Below are positions 9,535-17,988 of a DNA stretch of 64,000 nucleotides, piece by piece; within the stretch, counting starts at the first letter, position 1, and every line of letters starts with the position of its first letter. The position numbers and the translations under genes were made by a program. Under the pieces are notes generated by a model. That model ran no database searches. It was given only the letters and a program-made list of their open reading frames with translations, and was not told the DNA's origin. This stretch comes from Rosenbergiella collisarenosi (GTDB taxonomy: Bacteria > Pseudomonadota > Gammaproteobacteria > Enterobacterales > Enterobacteriaceae). The stretch covers positions 91,017 to 155,016 of the forward strand of contig NZ_JABBFP010000008.1 in NCBI RefSeq assembly GCF_018494085.1, written 5' to 3'.

Positions 9535-10280
9535 TGTCTTTATCCGATAACGACTTACTTCGCTATGATAGACAAATTGTTCTAAAGGGTTTCGATATCG
9601 ATAAACAGCAGTGTTTAGCCGATGCCAATGTGATGATCGTCGGTATGGGCGGATTAGGCTGCGCGGTCGCGACGTATTTGGCAGCAAGCGGTGTTGGCGC
9701 ATTAACCTTGGTCGATCCAGATATCATCAGTCTTTCTAATCTACCTAGGCAGATACTGTACAGCGACACTGACTGTGGTCAGGCAAAAGTCGATATCGCT
9801 AAGCAACAGCTCAGTCTACGCAACCCAGATTGCACTATTACCACTCATTCCCATGCCCTCGAGGAGTCTGCCTTTTGGCGAGACCGTTGTGCAGAACACG
9901 ACCTTATCATTGATTGCACCGACCAGTTATCGAGCCGGCAACATCTTAATCGTTGCTGCTTTGCAACCTCGGTTCCATTGATATCGGGGGCTGCGATCCG
10001 TATGGAAGGTTATGTAATGTGCTTTAGTTGGCAGCACGAGGAACCTTGTTACGAATGCCTGAGTTATTTATTTGGTGAGGAGAAAGGGAGCTGCGTCGAA
10101 AATGGCGTGATGTCGCCTTTAACGGGCGTTATCGGAAGTCTACAAGCCATGGAGGCTATCCGTTACTTAAGCGACTATGGTACGCGTACACGAGGAAAAT
10201 ATCTGTTGTACGATGCGATGAACTTCAGCGTAACAACATTGACACTTAAACGGAATCCGTATTGTAAACTGTGTGCCTAG
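9531..10280 (+). CDS. moeB: Molybdopterin-synthase adenylyltransferase MoeB
   Basis: E1-like enzyme that adenylates the C-terminal glycine of MoaD so that it can receive sulfur; 249 residues. The nucleotide-binding glycine loop is GMGGLGCAVATYLAASG, followed by the conserved DPDIISLSNLPRQ. Zinc ligands are CYEC and the C-terminal CKLC. It overlaps the end of moeA; a second ATG one codon later is equally possible as start. Its substrate MoaD is encoded at 36454-36699. Confidence 0.95.
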   Translation: MMSLSDNDLLRYDRQIVLKGFDIDKQQCLADANVMIVGMGGLGCAVATYLAASGVGALTLVDPDIISLSNLPRQILYSDTDCGQAKVDIAKQQLSLRNPDCTITTHSHALEESAFWRDRCAEHDLIIDCTDQLSSRQHLNRCCFATSVPLISGAAIRMEGYVMCFSWQHEEPCYECLSYLFGEEKGSCVENGVMSPLTGVIGSLQAMEAIRYLSDYGTRTRGKYLLYDAMNFSVTTLTLKRNPYCKLCA

Positions 10281-10300
10281 CCTCGAACGGGGCTAGGCAC
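10273..10300. terminator. Hairpin between convergent moeB and ybiT
   Basis: GTGCCTAGCC and GGCTAGGCAC form a 10-bp perfect stem overlapping the moeB stop. It lacks a long T run. Confidence 0.5.
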
Positions 10301-10308
10301 GGTTTCGA

Positions 10309-11901
10309 TTAGTTAATCCCTTGCGAATTTAAGTAATCTTCATAATTCCCGGTAAAGTCATTCACTTTACCTGGTTTTATTTCAATGATACGTGTAGCGA
10401 GAGAGCTAACGAACTCACGGTCGTGTGAGACAAAAATTAATGTGCCTTCAAACATCTCTAGAGCCATATTCAGCGATTCGATAGATTCCATATCTAAGTG
10501 GTTAGTAGGTTCATCCATAATCAAGATATTCGGTTTCTGCATCATTAATTTACCGAATAGCATTCTTCCCTTCTCACCACCTGATAAGACTTTAGCCGGT
10601 TTCTTAATATCATCTTGGCTGAATAGCAACCGACCCAGTATACTACGCACCGCCTGCTCGTCATCACCAGCTTGTTTCCATTGACTCATCCAGTCAAAAA
10701 CGGTTAGGTCATTAGTAAATTCATATTCGTGGTCTTGAGCATAATAACCAATCGCCGCGTTTTCAGACCATTTAACGGTACCGCTTTCCGGCGTGGTTTC
10801 CCCGACTAGAGTTTTTAATAGCGTCGTCTTACCAATACCATTAGGTCCGATAATGGCGAGTTTCTCTCCAACCTCAAGTAATAGGCTCAATTTAGAGAAG
10901 AGTGGACCGTTATCGAAGCCTTTAGTTATCGCTTCGACCTCTAGGGCATTACGGAACAGTTTCTTATCTTGATCAAAACGCATAAAAGGATTTTGACGGC
11001 TCGATGCTTTAACTTCGTCCAATTTAATTTTATCAATCTGTTTAGCTCGGGACGTAGCCTGACGAGATTTAGAAGCATTAGCACTAAAGCGACTGACGAA
11101 CGATTGTAATTCGGCAATTTGCGCCTTCTTCTTGGCATTATCAGAGAGTAGACGCTCACGTGATTGGGTTGCTGCCGTCATATACTCATCATAGTTGCCT
11201 GGGTAAACGCGAATTTCCCCATAATCGAGGTCGGCCATGTGGGTACAGACCATATTCAGGAAGTGCCGGTCGTGCGAAATAATAACCATTGTACTGTCGC
11301 GGTCGTTAAGTGTTTGCTCGAGCCAACGAATGGTATCAATATCAAGGTTGTTCGTCGGTTCATCCAGCAACAGAATATCTGGATTAGAGAAAAGAGCCTG
11401 GGCAAGGAGTACACGTAGCTTCCAACCAGGCGCGACTTCGCTCATCGGCCCATAATGTAGCTCAACGCCAATGCCAACACCTAGCAGTAGCTCACCTGCG
11501 CGAGCCTCAGCACTATAACCGTCCATCTCTCCGTATAAAACTTCAAGATCAGCGACCTTATAGCCTTCTTCTTCGCTCATTTCTGGCAATGCGTAGATAC
11601 GATCGCGCTCTTGCTTGATCTTCCACAGTTCATCATGCCCCATAATAACAGTATCGAGTACGCTGAATGCCTCGAACGCAAATTGGTCCTGACGTAGTTT
11701 ACCTATACGCTCATCGGTGTCTAACGCAACGTTGCCCGCGGTCGGTTGTAAATCACGTCCCAAAATTTTCATGAAGGTAGATTTACCGCTACCATTGGCG
11801 CCGATTAACCCGTAGCGATTACCACCGCCGAATTTTACAGAAATATTTTCAAAGAGTGGTTTACTACCAAATTGCATCGTTACGTTATTGGTTACTAACA
11901 C
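10309..11901 (-). CDS. ybiT: ABC-F family ATPase YbiT
   Basis: Soluble twin-ATPase of the ABC-F family, 530 residues, with no membrane segments. These proteins bind the ribosomal E site and modulate translation. Two ABC domains are present with Walker [10 protein letters not shown] and GPNGIGKTT, signatures [11 protein letters not shown] and LSGGEKGRM, and Walker B motifs [11 protein letters not shown] and [11 protein letters not shown]. The inter-domain linker (about residues 245-320) is basic and helical, the P-site tRNA interaction motif. The start is GTG, giving [12 protein letters not shown], which aligns with the E. coli protein. Confidence 0.96.
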   Translation of the reverse strand: MLVTNNVTMQFGSKPLFENISVKFGGGNRYGLIGANGSGKSTFMKILGRDLQPTAGNVALDTDERIGKLRQDQFAFEAFSVLDTVIMGHDELWKIKQERDRIYALPEMSEEEGYKVADLEVLYGEMDGYSAEARAGELLLGVGIGVELHYGPMSEVAPGWKLRVLLAQALFSNPDILLLDEPTNNLDIDTIRWLEQTLNDRDSTMVIISHDRHFLNMVCTHMADLDYGEIRVYPGNYDEYMTAATQSRERLLSDNAKKKAQIAELQSFVSRFSANASKSRQATSRAKQIDKIKLDEVKASSRQNPFMRFDQDKKLFRNALEVEAITKGFDNGPLFSKLSLLLEVGEKLAIIGPNGIGKTTLLKTLVGETTPESGTVKWSENAAIGYYAQDHEYEFTNDLTVFDWMSQWKQAGDDEQAVRSILGRLLFSQDDIKKPAKVLSGGEKGRMLFGKLMMQKPNILIMDEPTNHLDMESIESLNMALEMFEGTLIFVSHDREFVSSLATRIIEIKPGKVNDFTGNYEDYLNSQGIN

Positions 11902-12037
11902 GATTAAGCCTTTTTATTAATGAGATGAGGTATGAATTGAGTAAATCTGAAAGAAATTATTACAACAAAGTCATGACAATAGAGGGATTATAACTCATTT
12001 AAGAAAATTCCTCGCGCATTGCGGAAAATGCAGCAAT

Positions 12038-12066
12038 AAAAAAACCAGCAAAAGTGCTGGCTTTTT
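12038..12066 (-). terminator. Intrinsic terminator of hns-type gene
   Basis: Read on the minus strand, CCAGCA/TGCTGG forms the stem and is followed by a run of seven T residues. It lies 16 bases after the gene's stop codon. Confidence 0.85.
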
Positions 12067-12081
12067 AGGAGGTCATTAGTC

Positions 12082-12480
12082 TTAGATTAAAAAGCTATCT
12101 AATGATTTACCTTCATCTAATGCTTTTTTGATGGCAGCTGGCGTACGACCTTGGCCTGTCCAAGATTTTTTCTCGCCATTTTCATCAGTATAGGTATATT
12201 TAGCAGGACGCGGAGCGCGCTTAGCACGTTTCTTACCTGTTTCGGTAGATCCTAATAATTCGCTTGGGTCGATACCTTCAGCTGCTAATAACTCGCGGTA
12301 TTTAGAAAGTTTTTCTGCTTTTTCACGGTTCAGTGATTCTTCAGCTTCAATTTCTTCGCGACGCTCGGTCACAACTGTAGTTAATTTTTCTAAGATCTCT
12401 TCTAAGTCGACCAAATCTACTTCGCGAGCCTGAGCGCGGAGTGTACGGATATTGTTCAGTGTTTTGAAAATGTCGCTCAT
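12082..12480 (-). CDS. hns: H-NS family nucleoid-associated protein
   Basis: DNA-binding silencer of AT-rich genes, 132 residues. The N-terminal helical oligomerisation domain ([20 protein letters not shown] and a charged coiled coil to about residue 80) is followed by a basic linker ([13 protein letters not shown]) and the AT-hook-like core [13 protein letters not shown] motif ([14 protein letters not shown]). The start was set at the internal ATG (MSDIFK) because it matches H-NS and StpA N-termini and has a GGGA element; a longer frame upstream is open. E. coli hns lies next to galU, not mntR, so this may be a second paralogue (StpA-like). Symbol is by family. Confidence 0.88.
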   Translation of the reverse strand: MSDIFKTLNNIRTLRAQAREVDLVDLEEILEKLTTVVTERREEIEAEESLNREKAEKLSKYRELLAAEGIDPSELLGSTETGKKRAKRAPRPAKYTYTDENGEKKSWTGQGRTPAAIKKALDEGKSLDSFLI

Positions 12481-12948
12481 TATTTTTCCCTTTATGGATT
12501 CTTGAAACTTTAATATAGACAAGGGTACAGAATTTATTTTAAAAAATAAATAGAAAATTTAAAAACCGTAACAATATAAACTATTCTTTTTTCACGCTAG
12601 GAATTCTAGCGCCTTCATTACAAAATCATTACTTTTTCTTCTATAGAAATATTTAAGGTTTTAAGCTGAAGCAACGAAGGCTGTTATTCAATATAAACCA
12701 GTTTCAGATAATTCTGGGACTGATTCCATTCTCAATTTATGGAGTGAACATTCTCTAATTGTGTAAAAACTTCGATTAATTAACTCTATCGCCAAGAGAG
12801 AATAGACGTTGATATTAAAGTTTCCATAATGTTAAAAAAAAAACATTAAATTCACTCTAAAAGCTAATTAATGGAAAGATTAATAACATTACTCCCTATA
12901 AGGTTACTCAAGGGAGTTTTTTTAACGCTGAATTTGTTTACTCAAAGG
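12481..12948. other. 468-base AT-rich gap between hns-type gene and mntR
   Basis: The gap is strongly AT-rich with many A and T tracts, the type of curved DNA through which H-NS genes are autoregulated. It contains a plus-strand terminator-like hairpin (12891-12923) that matches no gene on that strand. I found no convincing protein-coding frame. It must hold the promoter of the hns-type gene near its right neighbour side (12490-12560). Confidence 0.5.
12891..12923 (+). terminator. Orphan plus-strand terminator-like hairpin
   Basis: ACTCCC and GGGAGT form a 6-bp stem with a 15-base loop, followed by seven T residues on the plus strand. Both flanking genes are on the minus strand, so it would end a plus-strand transcript that has not been identified, possibly a small RNA. 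Confidence 0.4.
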
Positions 12949-13401
12949 TTATTTATTTATTAACTTTTTAAATACTGCTAACGTTTCATCACTAACATGA
13001 TGCTCAATTCCTTCGGCATCACAATGGGCCACTTCTGGTGAAATACCTAAACTTAATAGAAACTCTTCAACAATAGCATGACGCTCACGACTCTGTTGAG
13101 CGAGGCTTTCCCCTTCCTGAGTTAAGAAGACCCCTCGATAAGGAATTTGTTGAATAAGCCCGGCTGCAGCTAGCCGTTTCAGCATCTTCGCAACAGTGGG
13201 TTGTGAAACCCCCAAGCGTGCGGCCATATCAACTTGACGAACTTCCCCAAATTCATGAATAAGGTCAGAAATTAATTCAAGATAATCATCGATCAGTTCG
13301 CGTCGATGAGCTTCTCTGACCTGTTTAAAGCCTTCAACGTGATTTTCGAGATCTTTAATCGGACCAATTGCTGGCTTTAAACGCGTATGCGGGTGGTTCA
13401 T
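12949..13401 (-). CDS. mntR: Manganese transport regulator MntR
   Basis: DtxR-family Mn(II)-responsive repressor/activator of 150 residues. The N-terminal winged helix carries [21 protein letters not shown] (recognition helix), followed by the metal-binding dimerisation domain with [13 protein letters not shown] and [14 protein letters not shown], which hold the conserved Glu/His ligands. A ribosome site (AAGGAA) precedes the ATG. The divergent small gene at 13573 and its operator at 13505-13524 give the same mntR/mntS arrangement as in E. coli. Confidence 0.95.
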   Translation of the reverse strand: MNHPHTRLKPAIGPIKDLENHVEGFKQVREAHRRELIDDYLELISDLIHEFGEVRQVDMAARLGVSQPTVAKMLKRLAAAGLIQQIPYRGVFLTQEGESLAQQSRERHAIVEEFLLSLGISPEVAHCDAEGIEHHVSDETLAVFKKLINK

Positions 13402-13504
13402 GGAAATTCCTTACTAAGTCAATGTCGAAAATGCCGACCATCGCGACTATCTTAAACGAGATGAGACCAAGCTCAACACTTTTCTCTCATAGCATTGGCT
13501 AAGT

Positions 13505-13524
13505 AATATAGCCTGTGCTATAAA
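13505..13524. promoter_or_regulatory. MntR operator upstream of mntS-like gene
   Basis: The 20-base element AATATAGCCTGTGCTATAAA is a near-palindrome with half-sites ATATAGC and GCTATAA and a 4-base centre. It has the same architecture as the enterobacterial MntR box (AACATAGC-N4-GCTATGTT). It lies 49 bases before the start of the MntS-like gene and on the mntR side of the same divergent region. Confidence 0.8.
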
Positions 13525-13572
13525 TAATGAAGTGTTGTTGGTTTTTAATACAGTCATTCAAGGGGAATAGTG

Positions 13573-13719
13573 ATGCGCGATCTAACCAAACTCCGTCAAG
13601 TACCCTGCAGTCCGAGACAGCGGGTCTCCCTACGCAACATACTAGAATTTGCCACGCTCTCACCCTTCGCCTTACGTCTTTACTTGTTGAAGCGAATTAG
13701 TAACCTTTTCTGCAGGTAA
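13573..13719 (+). CDS. mntS: MntS-like small protein (manganese homeostasis)
   Basis: A 48-residue basic peptide starting MRDLTKLRQV and ending RISNLFCR. It shares the core pattern F-x2-SPF-x2-RL-x-LL (EFATLSPFALRLYLL here, residues 25-39) with E. coli MntS, which is 42 residues and is thought to inhibit manganese export under low Mn. A strong Shine-Dalgarno (AGGGGA) lies 7 bases upstream, an MntR box lies in the promoter region, and an intrinsic terminator follows at once. N-terminal and C-terminal parts do not resemble E. coli MntS. The call rests on core motif, size, operator and synteny together. Confidence 0.72.
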   Translation: MRDLTKLRQVPCSPRQRVSLRNILEFATLSPFALRLYLLKRISNLFCR

Positions 13720-13748
13720 AAAAAAACGACCCAACGGGTCGTTTTTTT
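13718..13748. terminator. Bidirectional terminator, mntS-like gene/ompX
   Basis: ACGACCC and GGGTCGT form a 7-bp stem with an AAC loop, flanked by nine A residues and seven T residues. It serves the converging mntS-like gene and ompX. Confidence 0.92.
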
Positions 13749-13760
13749 AGATTGGTACAA

Positions 13761-14288
13761 TTAGAAGCTGTAACCAACACCAGCGATCCAAGTACCCACA
13801 TCAACGCTACGGATACGGCTTTGCTCGTAACCAACGTCAAGTGCAACGTTTTCCCACGGGTTGAATTGCAGACCAGCACCGTAAGCAACGCCAACATCGC
13901 TGTTGCTTTTGCTGTTGTAGCCCGCAGCACCGTGACCTTCGGCGTTGTTTTGAACGCGTCCGATACCGATACCGACTACACCGTAGATGCTTGCCCAGTC
14001 ATTCAGACGGTAAGCTGGACCTGCAGTGATGCCATAGTACTGACCTTTACGGTAGTCATTAACATCTTTGTTAGAGTCTTTTTCGGTGTAAGTGAAAGAT
14101 GCGATCCAACCTAATGGGTTTGACTCATCTTCGTAACGGTATTTTAAGTTGAAACCGTTAGCTTTGTTTAAAACACCTTGGTAATCGCTTTGTGCGTAAC
14201 CACCAGTAACGGTGCTTTTAGCCATTGCAGAACCTGCAGAAACGGCGAGTAAACAAGCTAAAGCTGAAAGACATGCAATTTTTTTCAT
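13761..14288 (-). CDS. ompX: Outer membrane protein OmpX
   Basis: Eight-stranded beta-barrel of the outer membrane, 175 residues. A signal peptide (MKKIACLSALACLLAVSAGSAMA) is followed by alternating aromatic beta-strands and the family end WIAGVGYSF. Typical OmpX segments are TVTGGYAQSD, NPLGWIASFTYTEKD and YGITAGPAYRLNDWASIYGVVG. E. coli ompX also sits between rhtA and the mntS/mntR pair. An AT-rich 286-base upstream region separates it from the divergent rhtA. Confidence 0.97.
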   Translation of the reverse strand: MKKIACLSALACLLAVSAGSAMAKSTVTGGYAQSDYQGVLNKANGFNLKYRYEDESNPLGWIASFTYTEKDSNKDVNDYRKGQYYGITAGPAYRLNDWASIYGVVGIGIGRVQNNAEGHGAAGYNSKSNSDVGVAYGAGLQFNPWENVALDVGYEQSRIRSVDVGTWIAGVGYSF

Positions 14289-14574
14289 AATAACCTCAAT
14301 GTGAAATTACTTTTATTTTTCCTGACAACAGAAGAAATATAACAAAAAAAAGTAAGAAACTCTGCCCGAATTTTGTTGTCCAACCCCCTGCAACATGTAA
14401 CATAACATGTACATTGAGTGATATCCCACTGATTTAAATAATAAATACCCTAAAAAAAGCGAATAGAATTTTTTTTAAAAACTACAAATCTTTAAGCATA
14501 TTCTGAATCTCTATAGCTATTTCTCTACGTTTCAATACAATTCTTTGTCACCAATTACGCAATTTGAGTGCTCT

Positions 14575-15486
14575 ATGGGAAATTTAACGAAAAGGCCCGC
14601 GTCGGTGTTATACCCTATCGGCCTATTGCTTATCGCCATGTTCACACTACAAGGTGCGGCCTCTCTCGCAAAATCTTTATTCTCGGAAGTGGGTGCGCCG
14701 GGAGTTGCCGCATTACGCTTGGGTCTATCTACCTTAATGCTTTGGGCCATGTTCAAGCCTTGGCGTCTGACGTTCACCGCTGAACAACGTAGGCCCTTGG
14801 TCTTCTATGGGCTGGCATTAGGCGGCATGAATTTCCTTTTCTATATGGCGCTCAGGACTATCCCCCTAGGCATCGGTGTCGCCCTTGAATTTGTCGGCCC
14901 CCTCACCTTAGCCTTGGCAAATTCACGTAAACTCACTGACTTCTTATGGATTATTATTGCCGTCAGTGGACTCTGGCTATTGCTGCCCCTACACGGCGGA
15001 GCCAATAATATCGATCCTCTAGGCGCCTTTTTTGCGTTAGCGGCAGGAGCCTGTTGGGCGATTTATATTATTTTTGGGCAAAAAGCGGGGGCTGAACACG
15101 GTGCTGCCACTGTTGCAGTAGGTTCGTTAATCGCCTCATTAGTTTTTGTGCCAACTGGATTGGTGATGGCGGAACCCGGGATCTGGCATTGGTCTATTCT
15201 CCCTATAGGGTTACTAGTCGCTTTACTTTCGAATGCGATCCCTTATTCACTGGAGATGATGGCCTTAACCCGCGTGCCCGCAAGGGTATTCGGGACGTTG
15301 ATGAGTATGGAACCGGCTGTGGCGGCATTGTCGGGATTTCTTTTTCTTAGTGAGCATCTTTCCTTAATCCAGCTCCTAGGATTATTTGCCATTATTCTGG
15401 CGTCGGCAGGCTCCGCACTCACGATGCAATCGAAAGAAAGTAAAATTAAGCGTATTAAGATTAAAAAGAAAAATAATTCTCATTAA
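14575..15486 (+). CDS. rhtA: Threonine/homoserine exporter RhtA (EamA family)
   Basis: Ten-helix inner-membrane exporter of the DMT superfamily with two EamA repeats, 303 residues from the chosen start. Signature stretches include ASLAKSLFSEVGAPGVAALRL, IPLGIGVALEFVGPL and GTLMSMEPAVAALSGF. The ATG at 14575 was preferred over an upstream TTG because it aligns with the E. coli N-terminus and has a GAGTG element 8 bases upstream. The C-terminus is unusually lysine-rich (KIKRIKIKKKNNSH). Neighbour order ompX-rhtA-dps is that of E. coli. Confidence 0.94.
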   Translation: MGNLTKRPASVLYPIGLLLIAMFTLQGAASLAKSLFSEVGAPGVAALRLGLSTLMLWAMFKPWRLTFTAEQRRPLVFYGLALGGMNFLFYMALRTIPLGIGVALEFVGPLTLALANSRKLTDFLWIIIAVSGLWLLLPLHGGANNIDPLGAFFALAAGACWAIYIIFGQKAGAEHGAATVAVGSLIASLVFVPTGLVMAEPGIWHWSILPIGLLVALLSNAIPYSLEMMALTRVPARVFGTLMSMEPAVAALSGFLFLSEHLSLIQLLGLFAIILASAGSALTMQSKESKIKRIKIKKKNNSH

Positions 15487-15547
15487 AGTTAAACAATTCA
15501 GTCTATTGAACTAATAGGCTGAGCCTTGCTGCAGATTCTATAAGCGC

Positions 15548-15556
15548 TGCTATACT
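15548..15556 (+). promoter_or_regulatory. Extended -10 promoter element of dps
   Basis: TGCTATACT is an extended -10 (TGn-TATACT) with a C directly before TATACT, the mark of RpoS-preferring promoters. It is about 45 bases before the dps start codon, matching the layout of the E. coli dps promoter. Confidence 0.65.
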
Positions 15557-15601
15557 GATTCCAGTTGATTAAATTCAGACCATAACAAGAAGGAATTTTT
15601 C

Positions 15602-16105
15602 ATGAGTACTGCAAAACTTGTTAAAACACACAACACTGAACTGCATTACACCCGTAATGACGTGTCAGACGAAGACAAGACCGCGACCATTCAAGTCTTA
15701 AATAAGATTGTTGTTGAGTTGATCGACTTATCGTTGATCACCAAACAAGCCCACTGGAACATGCGTGGCGCGAACTTCATGGCGGTTCACGAAATGTTAG
15801 ACGGTTTTCGTACCGCTATCACTGAACACCAAGATAACGTCGCGGAGCGCGCAGTTCAGCTAGGTGGTACCGCACTGGGAACTACCCAAGTGGTTAACGA
15901 TAAAACGCCTCTTAAGAGCTACCCTCTGAATATTCACGCAGTGCAAGAGCACCTTGTCGCACTCGCCGAGCGCTACGCCTTAGTTGCTAACGATGTCCGT
16001 AAAGCAATTAGCGAAGTGAACGATGAAGATACCGCGGATATCTTTACCGCAGCATCTCGTGACCTCGATAAGTTTTTATGGTTCATCGAAGCTAATATTG
16101 AGTAA
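15602..16105 (+). CDS. dps: DNA protection during starvation protein Dps
   Basis: Dodecameric ferritin-like mini-cage of 167 residues that oxidises and stores iron and coats DNA in stationary phase. The lysine-containing N-terminal tail ([20 protein letters not shown]) is the DNA-binding part. Ferroxidase ligands appear in [37 protein letters not shown] Shine-Dalgarno (AAGGAA) lies 8 bases upstream. The RpoS-like promoter element fits the known stationary-phase control. Confidence 0.97.
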   Translation: MSTAKLVKTHNTELHYTRNDVSDEDKTATIQVLNKIVVELIDLSLITKQAHWNMRGANFMAVHEMLDGFRTAITEHQDNVAERAVQLGGTALGTTQVVNDKTPLKSYPLNIHAVQEHLVALAERYALVANDVRKAISEVNDEDTADIFTAASRDLDKFLWFIEANIE

Positions 16106-16112
16106 ATATGTT

Positions 16113-16134
16113 GAAGCCAGCCTAGGCTGGCTTC
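16113..16134. terminator. Perfect 22-base palindrome between dps and rlmF
   Basis: GAAGCCAGCCTAGGCTGGCTTC is an 11+11 palindrome lying just after the dps stop and overlapping the rlmF stop codon. It probably acts as a shared hairpin terminator, though without a T run. Confidence 0.6.
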
Positions 16135-17021
16135 ACTAATGCCTTCCTTGCGCGTTTCGTATGGAAACTCCAAACTAACATGCGACTTTTTTTATTCCCC
16201 TGACCCATTTCTATCTCTTTAATCACGGGTACTGTGTAATGCTTTAACAGCTTTTTCAGTGGCGCTAAGCTTTGCTGCTTCGCTACCAGTGTGGTAAACC
16301 ACAGCACTTGATGCTGGAACCCAACACTCTCTTCAATCATCCTGCTGATAAAACCGACTTCCCCCCCGTCACACCACAACTCATGGTGCCGTCCGGAGAA
16401 ATTAAGCGCATTTTCCGCCATCCCTAGATGATTATTTTTTCGCGCTGTCCCTGCCGCTGCCGAGTCAGCAGAACTGTGGAAAGGCGGGTTACATAACGTA
16501 GCGTGATAAAATTCCTTAGGCTGAATGATCCCATCGAAAATTTTATGGCTCTCTTTTTGTCGACGTAGCCGAATCTGGCTTTGCAATCCACTATTAGCGG
16601 CTAACAGTTGTTGCGCCGCACGAATAGATTCAGGCTGACAGTCACTCCCGGTAAAACGCCACCCATATTCAGCATTACCGAGCAGAGGATAAATACAGTT
16701 TGCGCCACATCCGATATCTAATACGGTGATCTGCGGGCCATGATATACCGCTAGATCTTCGGCTAAACAATCTGCGAGGTGATGAATATAATCAGCTCTT
16801 CCCGGAATCGGTGGGCAAAGATGGTCGTCTGCAAGCTGCCAATGTAGTTGATACCAATGACTGAGCAAGGCTTTATTTAACAGCATCACCGCTTCAGGCG
16901 CGCCAAAATTCAGGCTCAACTTACCCGTAGGCGTTAACAGCGACCAGTCTCTGAGTTTCGGTTCGATTTCAAATAGCGCAGCTAAATCATAATGACCTTG
17001 ATAACGGTTTCTCGGATGCAT
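16122..17021 (-). CDS. rlmF: 23S rRNA (adenine-1618-N6)-methyltransferase RlmF
   Basis: SAM-dependent methyltransferase forming m6A1618 of 23S rRNA; 299 residues. It begins MHPRNRYQGHYDLAAL, has the SAM loop VLDIGCGANCIYPLLG and the catalytic CNPPFHSS (NPPF motif), and ends in a basic stretch. The start codon overlaps the ybiB stop by one base, so it is translated as the last gene of a dinG-ybiB-rlmF unit. In E. coli rlmF (ybiN) is not attached to dinG. Confidence 0.94.
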   Translation of the reverse strand: MHPRNRYQGHYDLAALFEIEPKLRDWSLLTPTGKLSLNFGAPEAVMLLNKALLSHWYQLHWQLADDHLCPPIPGRADYIHHLADCLAEDLAVYHGPQITVLDIGCGANCIYPLLGNAEYGWRFTGSDCQPESIRAAQQLLAANSGLQSQIRLRRQKESHKIFDGIIQPKEFYHATLCNPPFHSSADSAAAGTARKNNHLGMAENALNFSGRHHELWCDGGEVGFISRMIEESVGFQHQVLWFTTLVAKQQSLAPLKKLLKHYTVPVIKEIEMGQGNKKSRMLVWSFHTKRARKALVKPA

Positions 17022-17980
17022 TAGTAACCTTGTTTAGTCAGCCAATTCTTAGCGTCGGTAAGCGAAGCACAACGCCCACAGGCGACGAGGCAGCTCATAA
17101 GTTGTTCACGAAGGGGTTGCGGGACGGGGCATTGTTGTTCTAAGACTTGTCGTGTCCACGCCACCGTCGTTGCGATCTCTTTATTGCCGGCCAACGGCGT
17201 TTGCGCAGGCATACCACGTGGGACAATCTCCATGGCCTCACCACCCTCGTTATCGACAAACTGAATGGCTGAAGGGCGTTGTGGGTTGAGATACACTTCG
17301 CCTTCACATCCATTCGATACTAGCGCTTTACCTTTTATGTCTTGGAAAAATTGGGTGACCTTAGGCAGATATTCCGGATGCGAGACGCTCGTCAATCTCA
17401 CTGCTGCCTGGGCCGGGAAAGGCGAGATCAGTTTCGCCAACGTATGCGCGCTATTGCGCAGCCCTAAGTGCCAACGCAGATCGAGCTGTTTGGCTAGAGG
17501 GGGACAGAGCGTATCAATCGTCATCAACGTTAGTCCGTTGTCTCGTAATTGCTGCAGGGCCCGTGGGGTGTCGCTTGCCGGATGGATCCCCATCGCGTCA
17601 AGAATATCGACGGTTGTGATCCGTGTTGGATCGCGGTGAATACTATGAAGAAAGACGTTCAGCCCTAACTTATTGAGCAATAAGGCGAGGAGCGGAGTAC
17701 AGTTTGCCTGACGTCGAGCGCCATTGTAACTCGGAATAACTACAGTATGCGGGAGCTCCGGCCATTGAGGTAAAAACGCTTCCAATGCGCGATAAAACCC
17801 TAATAGCTCTTCCTCCCCCTCTCCTTTAATTCGTAACGCAATCAAGATTGCGCCTAGGGAAAGGTCATCCACTTCATCGGCTAAGATTGCACGATAAAGT
17901 GTGGTGGCGGTATCGAGATCAAGGTGACGTGCATGCAGTTTGCCACGTCCAATCTCTTTAATAATCTGTTTGATATCCAT
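17021..17980 (-). CDS. ybiB: YbiB, TrpD2-type nucleic-acid-binding protein
   Basis: Member of the anthranilate phosphoribosyltransferase-like fold (TrpD2 subfamily), 319 residues. Family members of this type bind DNA or RNA rather than acting in tryptophan synthesis, and E. coli ybiB is linked to the SOS response through dinG. The N-terminal glycosyltransferase-family-4 helical domain (DIKQIIKEIGRGKLHARHLD) and the LTSVSHPEYLPKV segment are visible; the phosphoribosyl-binding glycine loop of true TrpD is replaced. It starts 8 bases after the dinG stop with a GAGAGA ribosome site. Confidence 0.88.
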   Translation of the reverse strand: MDIKQIIKEIGRGKLHARHLDLDTATTLYRAILADEVDDLSLGAILIALRIKGEGEEELLGFYRALEAFLPQWPELPHTVVIPSYNGARRQANCTPLLALLLNKLGLNVFLHSIHRDPTRITTVDILDAMGIHPASDTPRALQQLRDNGLTLMTIDTLCPPLAKQLDLRWHLGLRNSAHTLAKLISPFPAQAAVRLTSVSHPEYLPKVTQFFQDIKGKALVSNGCEGEVYLNPQRPSAIQFVDNEGGEAMEIVPRGMPAQTPLAGNKEIATTVAWTRQVLEQQCPVPQPLREQLMSCLVACGRCASLTDAKNWLTKQGY

Positions 17981-17988
17981 GAGTCTCT

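Noticed and set aside
12871..12963. A 30-codon hydrophobic plus-strand frame (MERLITLLPIRLLKG...)
   Set aside because: No ribosome site, runs through the terminator-like hairpin and into the mntR stop.
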